From Mobilicoccus caccae (GTDB lineage Bacteria; Actinomycetota; Actinomycetes; Actinomycetales; Dermatophilaceae): a stretch of DNA of 64,000 nt. The DNA lies in contig NZ_BSUO01000001.1 in assembly GCF_030161635.1 (NCBI RefSeq), positions 2,957,199-3,021,198 of the forward strand. The letters are read 5' to 3'. The notes below the pieces were generated by a model. That model was not told the origin of the DNA. It made no database searches and was given only the letters and a program-made list of their open reading frames with translations. Positions 17,304 through 27,592 of this stretch are shown here, one piece after another. Each line of letters opens with the position of its first letter. Positions within the stretch are counted from its first letter, which is position 1. A program made the translations under genes and the position numbers.

Positions 17304-18299
17304 ATGGTGCCTCGAGTGGCAGTACTCCCCACGCAGGGATCGACGCTCTTCGAAACGGGTATCCCGGGGGAGGTGTTGGGGGTCGACTGGGATGGGGAGC
17401 GGTTGTACGACGTCCGGGTTCACGCACCCACCGGACCGTTGGCCTTCGACGGCGGCGTCACGATGACCGGCGCGGGATCGCTGGCCGAGGCGGCCGACGC
17501 CGATACGCTCATCGTGCCCGGGACGTCCAACCGGCACGGTCCCTACGATCCCGCTCTGCTCACGACACTGCGTGACGCCTTCGAGGCAGGACGTCGGATC
17601 GTCTCGATCTGCACCGGCGCCTTCGTCCTCGGTGCGGCCGGGCTCCTCGACGGCCGAAGCGCCACCACGCATTGGCGTCATTGCGCCGAACTGCGACGCA
17701 CCTACCCCCGCACCCTGGTCATTCCCGACAGGTTGTACGTCGACGACCTCGTCGTCACCGGGGCCGGGTGCAGCGCCGGCATCGACGTCTGCCTCCACCT
17801 CGTCAAGACCGACCATGGCATGTCGGCCGCGAACCGGCTGGCGCGCAACCTCGTCGTCTCCTCACATCGGCCGGGCGGCCAGACCCAGTTCGCCGGGCCG
17901 GATCCACTCGCCGTCGAGGCAGCCTGGCTCGAAGACCTCCACGCGTGGGTCCGAGACCAGGTCTGCGCGGTCACCGTCGAGGACCTCGCCTCCGCCGCCC
18001 ACGTCTCCCGCCGCACGCTGACCAGACGATTCGATCGCGAACTCGGCACCTCTCCCGCTCGCTGGCTCAACGACGTCCGCATCCGGCGGGCCCAGGAAGT
18101 CCTCGAGACCACCACGCTCCCCATCGACATCGTCTCGGCCCGGAGCGGCTTCAGTTCTCCTTCGTCATTTCGGGCGGCCTTCCGCCGAGTCGTCGGCGTG
18201 AGCCCCTTTCAGTACCGCCAGGCGTGGAACCGCACGAGTCCGACCTCGGACCACCGAGCACTGCTTCACCCCCTGTCATCGACACCGGGAGTCCGGTAG
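17304..18299 (+). CDS. GlxA-family transcriptional regulator (DJ-1/PfpI domain plus AraC HTH)
   Basis: 331 residues. Residues 3-170 form a DJ-1/PfpI-like domain with the nucleophile-elbow motif RIVSICTGAFVLGAAGLLDG (Cys ~103); such domains in this family act as ligand sensors. Residues 215-315 hold two AraC-type HTH motifs: TVEDLASAAHVSRRTLTRRF and PIDIVSARSGFSSPSSFRAA, followed by the family signature VVGVSPFQYRQAW. Leaderless start at ATG 17304. Divergent from the MFS gene with 269 bp between them, so local regulation of that exporter is plausible but not shown. Confidence 0.92.
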   Translation: MVPRVAVLPTQGSTLFETGIPGEVLGVDWDGERLYDVRVHAPTGPLAFDGGVTMTGAGSLAEAADADTLIVPGTSNRHGPYDPALLTTLRDAFEAGRRIVSICTGAFVLGAAGLLDGRSATTHWRHCAELRRTYPRTLVIPDRLYVDDLVVTGAGCSAGIDVCLHLVKTDHGMSAANRLARNLVVSSHRPGGQTQFAGPDPLAVEAAWLEDLHAWVRDQVCAVTVEDLASAAHVSRRTLTRRFDRELGTSPARWLNDVRIRRAQEVLETTTLPIDIVSARSGFSSPSSFRAAFRRVVGVSPFQYRQAWNRTSPTSDHRALLHPLSSTPGVR

Positions 18300-18388
18300 A
18301 CCCACACCCCGCCATCCGCTCGGTTCGGCGGCGCCGCGGCAGCGGATCGGTGACACCTCGGCGGCATCACTGTGGATCGCCGAGACGA

Positions 18389-18637
18389 TCAGAGGTGCAC
18401 GGACGCCCGCTCGGCCCCTGCAGGCTCGGGCTGCGCGGCGATGTCCGAGATGGTGGTCACGGTGACGGACAGCCCTGCTCCCAGCGCGGCGAGCGCCGCG
18501 GCCACGAAGACGCCGGGGGTGCCGCTCACGACCGCCGTCACGAGCAGGACCAGAGAGATCCCCGCCAAGACGACGGCTTGGGGACCGACGAGGTCGCGCG
18601 GTTCCGTCCGGTGGGGGTGGGGGTAGCTGTGGATCAT
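18389..18637 (-). CDS. Small membrane protein of unknown function
   Basis: 82 residues from ATG 18637, which has AAGGAG seven nt upstream; a GTG-type start at 18673 would add 12 residues and lose the SD. Histidine-rich start (MIHSYPHPHRTEP), then two hydrophobic helices (AVVLAGISLVLLVTAVVSG and GVFVAAALAALGAGLSVTV) and a short acidic tail. No family recognised. Its upstream region holds a hairpin and a striking palindrome, so it may be a regulated single gene. Confidence 0.6.
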   Translation of the reverse strand: MIHSYPHPHRTEPRDLVGPQAVVLAGISLVLLVTAVVSGTPGVFVAAALAALGAGLSVTVTTISDIAAQPEPAGAERASVHL

Positions 18638-18670
18638 CGGGGGCTCCTTCACTGCTCGCGCAGGAGGAGC

Positions 18671-18700
18671 CACGACGGCTGATCCTGCACGGCCGTCGTG
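18671..18700. repeat. 9-bp inverted repeat in the leader of the small membrane protein
   Basis: CACGACGGC and GCCGTCGTG are perfect complements with a 12-nt loop, 33 bp upstream of the small membrane protein start. Could be an mRNA leader hairpin or an operator. Confidence 0.5.
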
Positions 18701-18734
18701 CGCCCGGATAGGGCGGCTTTCATCGGGGTTTCGA

Positions 18735-18755
18735 TGTCAGCTCAGGTAGCTGACA
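18735..18755. promoter_or_regulatory. Perfect interrupted palindrome, probable operator
   Basis: TGTCAGCT-CAGGT-AGCTGACA: two perfect 8-bp arms around five bases, about 100 bp upstream of the 82-residue membrane protein. Size and symmetry fit a dimeric TetR/GntR-like repressor site. The local sequence is also less GC-rich than its surroundings. No regulator gene is adjacent. Confidence 0.55.
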
Positions 18756-18841
18756 CGTCAATCGTGCTACGGCCCCCTGGGTCTCTGTCAACTCGCCTCG
18801 TGCGCGATCGGCCTGGCCGACACACAGAGCACCGCGAACCA

Positions 18842-18874
18842 CGAGGACTGATCGAGGACTGATCGAGGACTGAT
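18842..18874. repeat. Three perfect 11-bp tandem repeats
   Basis: CGAGGACTGAT repeated three times head to tail in the 312-bp gene-free region between the small membrane protein and the end of modC. Function unknown; apart from this, the hairpin and the palindrome I see nothing else in 18638-18949. Confidence 0.7.
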
Positions 18875-18949
18875 CTCGAGCCACCCCTCGGAGGCGGTCC
18901 GAACCGGGCGAGGCGGGTCGAGAGCCGCTGCCCCGAGTACCGTCGCCGG

Positions 18950-20025
18950 TCACCCTCGCGTGGGGTGGAGGCGGATCTCCTGGGCCTTGACCACGGCGTG
19001 GACAGCCGAGCCCGGAGCCAGTCGGAGGTCGGCGACGGCGCCCGGGCTGAGGTCGGCGGCGATTCTCGGGCCTGCTGCGAGCTCGACGCCCACCCGGATC
19101 ACTCCCCCACGGTCGGCGAGGTCCGTGACGACCCCCGGCCACACGTTTCGCGGGCTGCCCGCGGGTGGCTCGGCGTAGAGCGCGACGGCCGCGGGGGACC
19201 ACACGGCGACGGCCGTCGGGTCGGTCCCCAGCGCTTCGTCGCGGACGCCACGGACCGCGAGACCCGATTCGGTCCGCAGCACGTCTCCCCCTCGGTGCGG
19301 CCACGGACGTGATTGACCCCCGCGAGACCGGCCGCGAACGCACTCGACGGCGCGCGCAACACCTCTGCCGTCGGTGCGCACTCGACGATGCGGCCGTTCT
19401 CGATCACCGCCAGGTCGTCGGCGAGGGCGAGCACGTCGAGCAGGTCGTGCGTGACGAGCACGGCCGGCACCGACGACCGTCGCAGCTCGGCGCCGAGGAC
19501 GCGGCGCATCTGGGGAGCGGCATGGACGTCGAGGGCAGCGAACGGCTCGTCGAGGAGCACGGCCCGTGGTTGCGACGCCAGCGCCCTGGCCAGGGCGACC
19601 CGCGCTGCCTGCCCCCCGGAGAGCTGGGCCGGGAACCGCCGGGAGAACCGTGCCGCGTCGACCTCCTCCAACAGGTGGGTCGCCCGACGCCGCGCCTCCT
19701 CGCGCGACCTCCCCTGCGATCGCGGACCGAACTCGACGTTCGCCTGCACCCGCAGGTGAGGGAAGAGCAGCGGTTCCTGCCCGAGGACGGCGAGGCGCCG
19801 CTCGTGGGGTGGGGTGAACCGGCCGCGGGCGGAGTCGACCAGCACCGTGTCACCGACCGCGAGGTAGCCCTCGGCGGCCCGCAGCAACCCGGCGATGAGA
19901 TCCACCGTCGTCGACTTGCCGGCACCGTTGGGGCCGACGAGCGCGAGCGTCCGACCGGCCTCGACAGCGAGCTCCGCGTCGTAACCGCGCTCAGGGACGA
20001 CAGCCCGAAACCTCAACCCGCTCAT
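18950..20025 (-). CDS. modC: Molybdate ABC transporter ATP-binding protein (one-base frame break)
   Basis: 358 residues after correction. Energises molybdate import through ModB. Walker [14 protein letters not shown], signature [16 protein letters not shown], Walker [16 protein letters not shown] and switch LVTHD are all present in the first 210 residues. At 19287-19291 (five C on + strand) the frame breaks after HVRGRTEG; one added base continues with [14 protein letters not shown] and the C-terminal TOBE/molbindin domain ([15 protein letters not shown] end, [20 protein letters not shown] region). The corrected gene is exactly 359 codons. Start ATG 20025 overlaps the modB stop (ATGA). Confidence 0.92.
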
Positions 20026-20837
20026 GCATGCTCCCGCGCGGGCGCGTCGGCGGCGACCCGGCCCCGCCACGGTGATCCGCCGTGGTCGTAGGACACGGTC
20101 ACGATCGCGATGGCCACGGCGACGAGCAGGAGCGAGAGTGCCACGGCGGCGTCGGGGTCCACCTCCCGCTGGAGGTAGATCTCGAGCGGCAGCGTGCGCG
20201 TGACCCCCTGCAGCGACCCGGCGAACGTCAGCGTCGCCCCGAACTCCCCGAGGCAGCGCGCGAAGGCGAGGGTCGCGCCCGACCGCAGACCCGGCCACAC
20301 CAGCGGCAGCGTCACCCGCGTGAGGGCGCGCGTCGGGGAGGCTCCGAGGGTGGCCGCCGCCCGCTCGTATCGGGTGCCTGACGTGCGCAACGCCCCCTCG
20401 ACGCCGACGACGAGGAAGGGCAGCGCGACGAACGTCTGCGCCAGGACGACGGCGAGGGTGGTGAACGCGATGCTCACCCCCAGCGCCTCGATGTGCCGGC
20501 CGATCAACCCCATCCGCCCGAACGTCGCGAGGAGGGCGAGACCACCGACCACCGGGGGGAGCACGAGAGGCACGAGGACGATGCCCCGCAGCCACCGCAC
20601 CCGGCGATCCACCCGGGCGAGGACGAGCGCGAGCGGCACCCCCAGGAGGATGCAGAGCAGCGTGCTCACGACCGCCGTGCGCAGGCTGAGCCACAGTGCG
20701 GCGAGCGAGGACTCGCTGGACAGCAGGGTGGGCAGGCCGGCCCAGTCGACCCGGGCGAGGAGCCCCGCGAGCGGGCCGGCGACCAGGCAGAGCGCGAGGG
20801 CGGCCGGGATCCACACCCATCTGGGCAGGGGCGTCAC
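20022..20837 (-). CDS. modB: Molybdate ABC transporter permease
   Basis: 271 residues, five to six membrane helices ([60 protein letters not shown]; and others). The EAA loop that contacts ModC reads [20 protein letters not shown] followed by [11 protein letters not shown]. CysT/CysW-type permease typical of Mod[16 protein letters not shown] segment ([16 protein letters not shown]) is a hallmark. Overlaps modA by four bases and modC by four, so the three are a tight translational unit. Confidence 0.95.
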   Translation of the reverse strand: MTPLPRWVWIPAALALCLVAGPLAGLLARVDWAGLPTLLSSESSLAALWLSLRTAVVSTLLCILLGVPLALVLARVDRRVRWLRGIVLVPLVLPPVVGGLALLATFGRMGLIGRHIEALGVSIAFTTLAVVLAQTFVALPFLVVGVEGALRTSGTRYERAAATLGASPTRALTRVTLPLVWPGLRSGATLAFARCLGEFGATLTFAGSLQGVTRTLPLEIYLQREVDPDAAVALSLLLVAVAIAIVTVSYDHGGSPWRGRVAADAPAREHA

Positions 20838-21661
20838 GGGCGTCCGAACCCTGCGTCCTGCAGCACGGCACGGCCCCGCTCACCCAGCACGTAGGCGACG
20901 AACGCCTCGGCCGTGGCTCGCCGCCCGGGCTCCGCTGCGCCGAACTCGGTGACCGCGATCGGGTACCGGTTGACCAGCGCCGTCGCCTCGGGGATGTCGA
21001 CGATCTCGACCCGGCCCTTCGCACGCTTGGCGTCGGTGACGTAGACGATGCCGGCGTCGGCCTGCCCGGAGGTGACCTTGCCGAGGACATCGGTGACGGA
21101 CTGCTCCTCGCTCACCGGTTCGATGTCGATCCCGGCGGCCTGCTCCAGCTTGCGCGTGGTCGCACCGCACGGCACCTGCGGTGCACACACGACGGTCTTC
21201 ACCCCCGGCCCCGCCAGCGCGGCGAGGGAGGTGAGCCCCGCCGGGTTGCCCGAGGGCGTCACGGCGGTGAGCGTGTTCGTCGCGAAGACCCGCGCGCCCT
21301 CGCCCGCCACCGACCCGTTCTCGACGGCGGTGCGCATCTGTTTCTCGTCGGCCGAGGCGAACACCGCCCCCGGCGCGCCCTGACCGAGTTGTGCGGCGAG
21401 GTCGGAGGATCCCGCGTAGGAGAACGACACCCGCGCGCCGTGGGCCTTCTCGAACTCGGGGCCGAGGGTGTCGAAGACCTCGGTGAGGGACGCCGCGGCG
21501 AAGACGGTGATGTCGGCCGGCGCCGCCGCCTGGGTGGCTCCGCCCGTCGCGGCCGGCGACGGGGCCTGAGCCCCGCACCCCGCGAGTACGACCGCGCAGG
21601 CGAATCCGAGCGCGACGGCACGGACGGGCGCGAGCGCAGCCCTCCGGGAGGTGAGGCTCAT
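20834..21661 (-). CDS. modA: Molybdate-binding lipoprotein
   Basis: 275 residues from ATG 21661, which overlaps the stop of the upstream regulator gene; a longer frame starting at 21724 is antisense noise. Lipobox LAGC with lipidated C29 after a hydrophobic signal. The mature part is a type II periplasmic binding protein: [35 protein letters not shown] (oxyanion-binding serines), [15 protein letters not shown] and [12 protein letters not shown] are all standard ModA motifs. A Ser/Ala/Thr-rich linker follows the lipid anchor. Confidence 0.95.
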   Translation of the reverse strand: MSLTSRRAALAPVRAVALGFACAVVLAGCGAQAPSPAATGGATQAAAPADITVFAAASLTEVFDTLGPEFEKAHGARVSFSYAGSSDLAAQLGQGAPGAVFASADEKQMRTAVENGSVAGEGARVFATNTLTAVTPSGNPAGLTSLAALAGPGVKTVVCAPQVPCGATTRKLEQAAGIDIEPVSEEQSVTDVLGKVTSGQADAGIVYVTDAKRAKGRVEIVDIPEATALVNRYPIAVTEFGAAEPGRRATAEAFVAYVLGERGRAVLQDAGFGRP

Positions 21662-22077
21662 GCGAGTTCTCCCAACGATTCCACGACGACGGTCGTGGCC
21701 TTGACGACGGCGGCGGCGAGACATCCGGGGCGCAGCCCGAGATCGCGGACCGCGTCGCTACTCATGAGGGACGTGATGGTGAACGGCCCGCAGCGCAGTC
21801 GGACCTGCGCCATCACCGAGTCGACGCGGACGTCGGTGACGATGCCGACCAACCGGTTGCGGGCCGACGTCGCGGCCCCACCATCGGGCGCCGCCCCTTG
21901 TCGCGATTCGGCGAACGCGACGAGATCGACCCCGGTGACGGTCGTGCGGCCGGAGTCGTCCTTGTCGGCCGCGAGATCGCCGCGAGTGATGGCGCGCCGC
22001 AGTGTGTCGTCGCTGACACCGACGAGGAGCGATGCCTCCCGCAGCCCGAACCGATCGCGCGTCTCCACGTTCCCCAT
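21658..22077 (-). CDS. HTH-molbindin regulator of the molybdate operon
   Basis: 139 residues. Residues 8-55 form an excisionase/MerR-like HTH (GLREASLLVGVSDDTLRRAI, then DLAADKDDSGRTTVTGVDLVAF); residues 70-135 form one molbindin/TOBE domain (NRLVGIVTDVRVDSVMAQVR, LRPGCLAAAVVKATTVVV). This HTH-Mop architecture is distinct from classical ModE, whose HTH is LysR-like, but the role is likely the same: molybdate-responsive control of modABC. It is the first gene of the operon and overlaps modA by four bases. Two related palindromes lie just upstream and are its probable binding sites. Confidence 0.85.
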   Translation of the reverse strand: MGNVETRDRFGLREASLLVGVSDDTLRRAITRGDLAADKDDSGRTTVTGVDLVAFAESRQGAAPDGGAATSARNRLVGIVTDVRVDSVMAQVRLRCGPFTITSLMSSDAVRDLGLRPGCLAAAVVKATTVVVESLGELA

Positions 22078-22091
22078 ACCGAGGATGGTAT

Positions 22092-22103
22092 CCGCATATG
22101 CGG
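22092..22103. promoter_or_regulatory. Palindrome CCGCATATGCGG, probable molybdate-regulator operator
   Basis: A perfect 12-bp palindrome 15 bp upstream of the regulator-modABC operon. It shares the CGCA-NN-TGCG core with a second site 31 bp further out. An autoregulated operator is the simplest reading. Confidence 0.6.
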
Positions 22104-22124
22104 GAGCCTGATCGACAGATGATT

Positions 22125-22134
22125 CGCATCTGCG
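22125..22134. promoter_or_regulatory. Second CGCA-NN-TGCG site
   Basis: CGCATCTGCG, with outer flanks TT on both sides (TT-CGCATCTGCG-TT). It repeats the core of the palindrome at 22092, about three helical turns away centre to centre (32 bp). Confidence 0.5.
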
Positions 22135-22321
22135 TTTCTCGCCCCACTGACAACACCGCAGTAGCGGGAAACTCGAGGTCGCCGCGTGTGAGCAGGGAGA
22201 CCCACGAGAGTCGCCGAAGCCCGCCTGGTCACGCCGACCGGGCGCCGATCACCGAACGAGAGGCCGCCACCGCCCGAGGACCCGCTCCACCGTTCGCCCG
22301 ATCCGGCTCCCTGAGCGGGCC

Positions 22322-22327
22322 TAATCT
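22322..22327 (+). promoter_or_regulatory. -10 box TAATCT, leaderless start
   Basis: TAATCT ends 6 nt before the ATG of the acyl-CoA dehydrogenase; no SD is visible, so the mRNA is probably leaderless. Confidence 0.6.
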
Positions 22328-22333
22328 GGCCGC

Positions 22334-23476
22334 ATGACTGCCACGCGACTGCTGCCGAGCTCGGAGGCCCACGACCTCATCGCCATGACCCGAGAGGTGT
22401 GCAACGAGCGCCTCCGGCCCATCGTCGACGAGATGGAGGCGAAGGCCGAGTTCCCGCGCGACATCTTCGCGTTCCTGGGCGACCAGGGCCTGCTCACCCT
22501 GCCCTACCCCGAGGACGTCGGTGGCGGTGGGCAGCCTTACGAGGTCTACCTGCAGGCGCTGGAGGAGATCGCGTCGGCGTGGATGAGCGTCGCCGTGGGG
22601 GTGTCGGTGCACTCGCTCACCTGCAACCCGATCTTCGCGTTCGGATCGGACGAGCAGAAGGCGCGCCTCCTGCCCGAGATGCTCGACGGGTCGAAGCTCG
22701 GCGCCTACTGCCTGTCCGAGCCCGATGCCGGTTCGGACGTGGCGGCCATCTCGACCCGCGCGCGTCGTGAGGGCGACGACTACGTCCTCACCGGCGTCAA
22801 GGCGTGGATCTCGCACGCGGGGCACGCCGACTTCTACACGACCTTCGCCCGCACCAGCGATGACGGCCCGCGCGGCCTGTCCTGCTTCCACGTCCCCGCA
22901 GGCACGCCCGGGATGGAGTTCGCGCCGCCGGAGCGCAAGATGGGCCTCGACTGCGACACCGTCGGCCAGGTGATCTTCGACGACGCCCGCATCCCTGCGG
23001 ACCACCTCATCGGCGCCGAGGGGCAGGGCATGACGATCGCGCTGTCCGCCCTGGACGCCGGCCGTCTCGGCATCGCCGCCGCCGCGACCGGACTCGCCCA
23101 GGCCGCTCTCGATCAGGCCGTGGCCTACGCCAAGGAGCGCAAGGCATTCGGCAAGCCGATCTCGGAGTTCCAGGGCCTGGCGTTCCTGCTGGCGGAGATG
23201 GAGGCGGCGGTGACGAGCGCCCGCGCGAGCTACCTGCACGCGGCCCGCCTCAAGGACGCGGGCAAGGCCATGAGCAAGGAGGCCTCGGTCGCCAAGATGA
23301 TCTGCACCGACGCCGCGATGCGGGTGACGACCGACGCCGTCCAGGTGCTCGGCGGCTACGGCTACACCAAGGACTACCCGGTCGAGCGGTACATGCGCGA
23401 GGCCAAGGTCACCCAGATCTTCGAGGGCACCAACCAGATCCAGCGCCTCGTCATCTCCCGCCACCTGCTCAAGTGA
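22334..23476 (+). CDS. Acyl-CoA dehydrogenase, short/branched-chain type
   Basis: 380 residues, full length. FAD-dependent alpha,beta-desaturation of acyl-CoA esters (fatty acid or branched-chain amino acid breakdown), passing electrons to ETF. Motifs: YCLSEPDAGSDVAAISTRA (FAD/substrate), KAWISHAGHADFY, ERKAFGKPISEFQ, QVLGGYGYTKDYPVERYMRE, and catalytic glutamate E364 in QIFEGTNQIQR, the position used by short-chain and 2-methyl-branched enzymes. Single gene with its own leaderless promoter; no neighbouring beta-oxidation gene. An IS110 element is inserted only about 60 bp after its stop codon. Confidence 0.95.
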   Translation: MTATRLLPSSEAHDLIAMTREVCNERLRPIVDEMEAKAEFPRDIFAFLGDQGLLTLPYPEDVGGGGQPYEVYLQALEEIASAWMSVAVGVSVHSLTCNPIFAFGSDEQKARLLPEMLDGSKLGAYCLSEPDAGSDVAAISTRARREGDDYVLTGVKAWISHAGHADFYTTFARTSDDGPRGLSCFHVPAGTPGMEFAPPERKMGLDCDTVGQVIFDDARIPADHLIGAEGQGMTIALSALDAGRLGIAAAATGLAQAALDQAVAYAKERKAFGKPISEFQGLAFLLAEMEAAVTSARASYLHAARLKDAGKAMSKEASVAKMICTDAAMRVTTDAVQVLGGYGYTKDYPVERYMREAKVTQIFEGTNQIQRLVISRHLLK

Positions 23477-23548
23477 GGTCGTGAGGTCGTGAGGGCGCGG
23501 GCGCGGGCCTCCGCCCTCGTCCCGCGCCGAAACCGGCACCCTTCTGTG

Positions 23549-24475
23549 TCAAGCGGGGGTCTTGAGGGGGTCGTATTCTGGGTGGTGACGGGTCCGGGAA
23601 GTGATTGATCCGAAGTGTCGGTGTGGGGCTGTGAGCCGGCCGCGCTGGATGACAGTGACGCGCCCCGGTGTCCTCCTGGGCCCGTCCTTTGTGTGGTGAG
23701 GACGTCGTTGAGCATGGTGCGGTAGAGGATGTCGGATAGGCGTCGTTTCAGGCAGCGCATTGCTTCGCTGGGGCGTTTGCCGGCGGCGATTTTCCGGTCG
23801 TAGTAGGCCCGTCCTTGGGTTGTGGGGGTGCGCAGCTGGACGATGGCCATGATGTGCAGCACGTGGTTGATCTGTCGGTTCCCGCCGCGGGAAAGGCGGT
23901 GGCGGGTGTTGTCACCGGAGGAGGCGTCGATCGGGGCGGTACCGTTCCAGGACGCGAAGTGGCCTTTGCTGGGGAACCGGGTGATGTCACCGATCTCGAC
24001 CAGCAGCCGGGCGGCGCCGGTGGGCCCGATGCCGTGCAACCTGAGCAGGGCGGTTCCGGTGCTCTTGAGGAGCTCGATGAGTTCCTTGTCCGCGCTCTTC
24101 TTGCGGGTGTGGATCCGTTCCAGGTCGACCACCAGTTCCAGGGCGACCCGTTTGCGGGTCTTGCCCAGGGCGTCCTTGGGTCGCACGCCGGTCAGGATCG
24201 TGCGGGCCTGGGCGGCGGACAGGTCTTTCTTGGCCCCACCAGGGACGATCGCAAGCAGCAGGGCGTGCAGCTGGCAGATCTTGCGGACGTGTTCCTCCCC
24301 GATCCGGCGGCGCCGGTCGACCAGCAGCCGCAGGACTTCCAGCTGTTCGTCGTGGGCCACCGACTGCAGCCCCGCGATCCGGGCCCCGACCAGGGCGATG
24401 GAGTGGGCGTCGGTGTCATCGGTCTTGCGGCCCTGGCCGGTGGCGAAGATCCGCATCCGGGCGGACAGCTTGGCC
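23549..24475 (-). pseudogene. IS110 transposase, C-terminal part
   Basis: Begins after the IS3 left end with AKLSARMRIFATGQGRKTDD, carrying the last two acidic residues of the DEDD catalytic set (KTDDTDAHS). Then a coiled helical region and the Transposase_20 domain with the conserved serine region: LLRLHGIGPTGAARLLVEIG, FASWNGTAPIDASSG, RLSRGGNRQINHVLHIMA, YYDRKIAAGKRPSEAM. The tail reads to the expected stop (PLKTPA) only if one base is added in the five-G run at 23566-23570; uncorrected, the frame runs 170 bases further, antisense into the acyl-CoA dehydrogenase gene. Reconstructed with the N-part it is 394 residues, normal for the family. Confidence 0.85.
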
Positions 24476-24482
24476 GGCACGT
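24476..24482. repeat. Left target duplication of IS256, split by IS3
   Basis: GGCACGT, the first seven bases of the 8-bp IS256 target duplication GGCACGTC (right copy at 27336-27343). IS3 inserted inside it and duplicated CGT (24480-24482 and 25865-25867); the remaining C is at 25868. This fixes the order of insertion: IS110, then IS256, then IS3. Confidence 0.85.
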
Positions 24483-24537
24483 TGAATCGCCCCGGGTCTG
24501 ATGGAGGCTCTCAATCCTGGGAAGGATGATGAGAGTC

Positions 24538-25834
<1,297 letters not shown>

Positions 25835-25864
25835 CCGAGCCTCCACGAAACCCGGGGCGATTCA

Positions 25865-25867
25865 CGT
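25865..25867. repeat. Right IS3 target duplication (CGT)
   Basis: CGT directly after the right end of IS3, identical to 24480-24482 before its left end. Confidence 0.75.
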
Positions 25868-25868
25868 C

Positions 25869-27335
25869 GAGCCTGTCAAGTTGTCTGTGTAAGTGACCTG
25901 GGTCTCATGGGGTGTTACAGGTAGGGGTTGATGCGGTCGGGATAGATCAGGGCGAGCTCTCCCAGGGCGGCTTTCCAGCCTTGGATGACGGAACCCTCGA
26001 CGAGCTTGCCGGGCGCCTTGCGGGGAGTTCCTCTGGGGGCGCCGGCTTCCTTGGCGCGTTCACGGGCCCGCTTGTCCTCGATGTTGCGGATGGCCAGCCA
26101 CAGCAGCTTGATCGCGGCCGTGTCGCTGGGGAAGTGGCCGCGGTTCTTGATGATCTTGCGTAGCTGGTAGTTGAGCGACTCGATCGAGTTGGTCGTGTAG
26201 ATGACCTTCCTCAACGCCGGCCCGAACGCCAGGAACGGGGTGAACCGCTCCCATGCGTTCTCCCAGGAGGCCACGGCGGCGGGGTACTTCTTGCCCAGGT
26301 TCGAGTCGGCGAACGCGGTCAGCGCCATCAACGCCGCGTCCTCGTTCGCGGCGGTGTAGATCGGACGCAGCATCGCCGCGACGGCCTTGCGGTCGGTGTA
26401 GGAGACGAACCGCATCGAGGCCCGGATCAGGTGCACGACGCACGTTTGGACCATCGCGCGGGTCCAGGTCGCCTCGATCGCCTCGGGGAAGCCGGTCAGA
26501 CCGTCGCAGCAGACGATCAGCACGTCCTTGACGCCGCGGTTGGCCAGCTCCGCGCACACCGAGGCCCAGAACTTCGCGCCCTCGACGGCTTGGACCCAGA
26601 TGCCCAAGACGTGCTTGACGCCATCCAGGTCCACGCCGACAGCGATGTGCGCAGCCCGGTTGGCCACGTGCGCGCCGTCACGGATCTTCACCACCAGCGC
26701 GTCGAGGTAGATCACCGGGTAGAACGCCTCCAACGGCCGCGTCTGCCACGCGGTGACCTCCTCGGCCACGGCGTCGGTCACGTTGCTGATCGTCTCGTGG
26801 GACAGCTCAGTGCCCAGCGTCGCAGCCAGATGATGCTGGATGTCGCGGATGGTCATCCCGCCCGCGTACAGCGAGATGATCATGTCCTCCAGTCCACCCA
26901 GACGCCTTGCGCCCTTGGGCACCAACGACGACGCGAAGGTGGAGTTACGATCCCTCGGCCGGTCCAAGCCGACGTCCCCGACCTCGGTCCCGACCGTCTT
27001 CGGGGTCGTGCCGTTGCGCGAGTTGCCCGAGCCGTTCCCACCCGGGTCGCCCTTCTCATACCCGAGGTGGTCGGTCAGCTCGGCCTGCATGCCCCGCTCG
27101 AGGACTGCCTTGATCATCTCGGGCAGGAATCCGCCCTCACCCGTCAGCGACAGGCCCCGCTCGTCGGTGGCGGCCATCAGCTTGTCGAGCATCTCGTCGT
27201 CGAAGAACTCACGACGCAACTGACGCGCTTCAGGCTCCTGCCCGGGCTCGTCGCTCTTCTTCGGCTTGGTCATAGCCATAGTCAATCTCCTTCAGGTGGG
27301 AGACCCCTCGCTTAAACAGACCATCTGACACCCCC
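25869..27335 (-). mobile_element. IS256-family insertion sequence, complete
   Basis: 1467 bp. Imperfect terminal inverted repeats, 20 of 30 matching (shared core TGTCA..T.GTCTGT.TAAG.GA). An 8-bp target duplication GGCACGTC flanks it, the length expected for the family. It is inserted in the IS110 transposase gene about 85 codons from its start. One intact transposase gene. Confidence 0.93.
25915..27279 (-). CDS. IS256-family transposase (mutator type)
   Basis: 454 residues from ATG 27279 (GAAGGAG with 7-nt spacing). Mutator-type DDE transposase: N-terminal HTH region (LERGMQAELTDHLGYEKGDP), then GLEDMIISLYAGGMTIRDIQ, the first catalytic Asp in PVIYLDALVVKIRD, the second in VLIVCCDGLTGFPEAIEATW with the C/D-H pair in QTCVVHLIRASMRFV, and Glu near IYTTNSIESLNYQLRK. 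The C-terminus APRGTPRKAPGKLVEG is slightly longer than common members. Intact, so probably functional. Confidence 0.95.
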   Translation of the reverse strand: MAMTKPKKSDEPGQEPEARQLRREFFDDEMLDKLMAATDERGLSLTGEGGFLPEMIKAVLERGMQAELTDHLGYEKGDPGGNGSGNSRNGTTPKTVGTEVGDVGLDRPRDRNSTFASSLVPKGARRLGGLEDMIISLYAGGMTIRDIQHHLAATLGTELSHETISNVTDAVAEEVTAWQTRPLEAFYPVIYLDALVVKIRDGAHVANRAAHIAVGVDLDGVKHVLGIWVQAVEGAKFWASVCAELANRGVKDVLIVCCDGLTGFPEAIEATWTRAMVQTCVVHLIRASMRFVSYTDRKAVAAMLRPIYTAANEDAALMALTAFADSNLGKKYPAAVASWENAWERFTPFLAFGPALRKVIYTTNSIESLNYQLRKIIKNRGHFPSDTAAIKLLWLAIRNIEDKRARERAKEAGAPRGTPRKAPGKLVEGSVIQGWKAALGELALIYPDRINPYL

Positions 27336-27592
27336 GGCACGTCCACGACCTGCTCGCCCAGCGGCAACAACCTGGCCACGACATGTCGACCGATGCCCTC
27401 ACAGCCCTCGACCGCCCACCTCCGTTGGGGCCAACGCCTGACGTACTCCAGCATCGCGGCGAAGCCGTCCTCGTCGGTGGTGAACTGTCCGTGTCCGAGG
27501 ATCTGCTCCTTGGGAGTCATCACCTCGATCGTGACGGTGCGCTTGTGCGGGTCCATCCCGATCACGACCGGACCCGGTGCCTGCTCGTTCAT
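27336..27592 (-). pseudogene. IS110 transposase, N-terminal part
   Basis: 85 residues from ATG 27592 with AGGAGG upstream. Carries the first catalytic Asp (VVIGMDPHKRTVTIEV) and the Glu (RRWAVEGCEGIGRHVV) of the DEDD RuvC-like domain. Cut by IS256 immediately after VVDVP; the translation then runs into the IS256 end. Its first eight bases on the + strand (27336-27343, GGCACGTC) are the right-hand target duplication. Confidence 0.88.

Noticed and set aside
19099..21090. Long 663-codon minus-strand frame covering modC and the antisense of modB/modA
   Set aside because: Only its modC part has protein-like sequence; the rest is Arg/Pro-rich shadow of modB and modA in another frame.
23374..23548. 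Extension of the IS110 transposase into the acyl-CoA dehydrogenase gene
   Set aside because: Caused by a missing base in the G run at 23566; the corrected frame stops at 23549 with a family-like tail.
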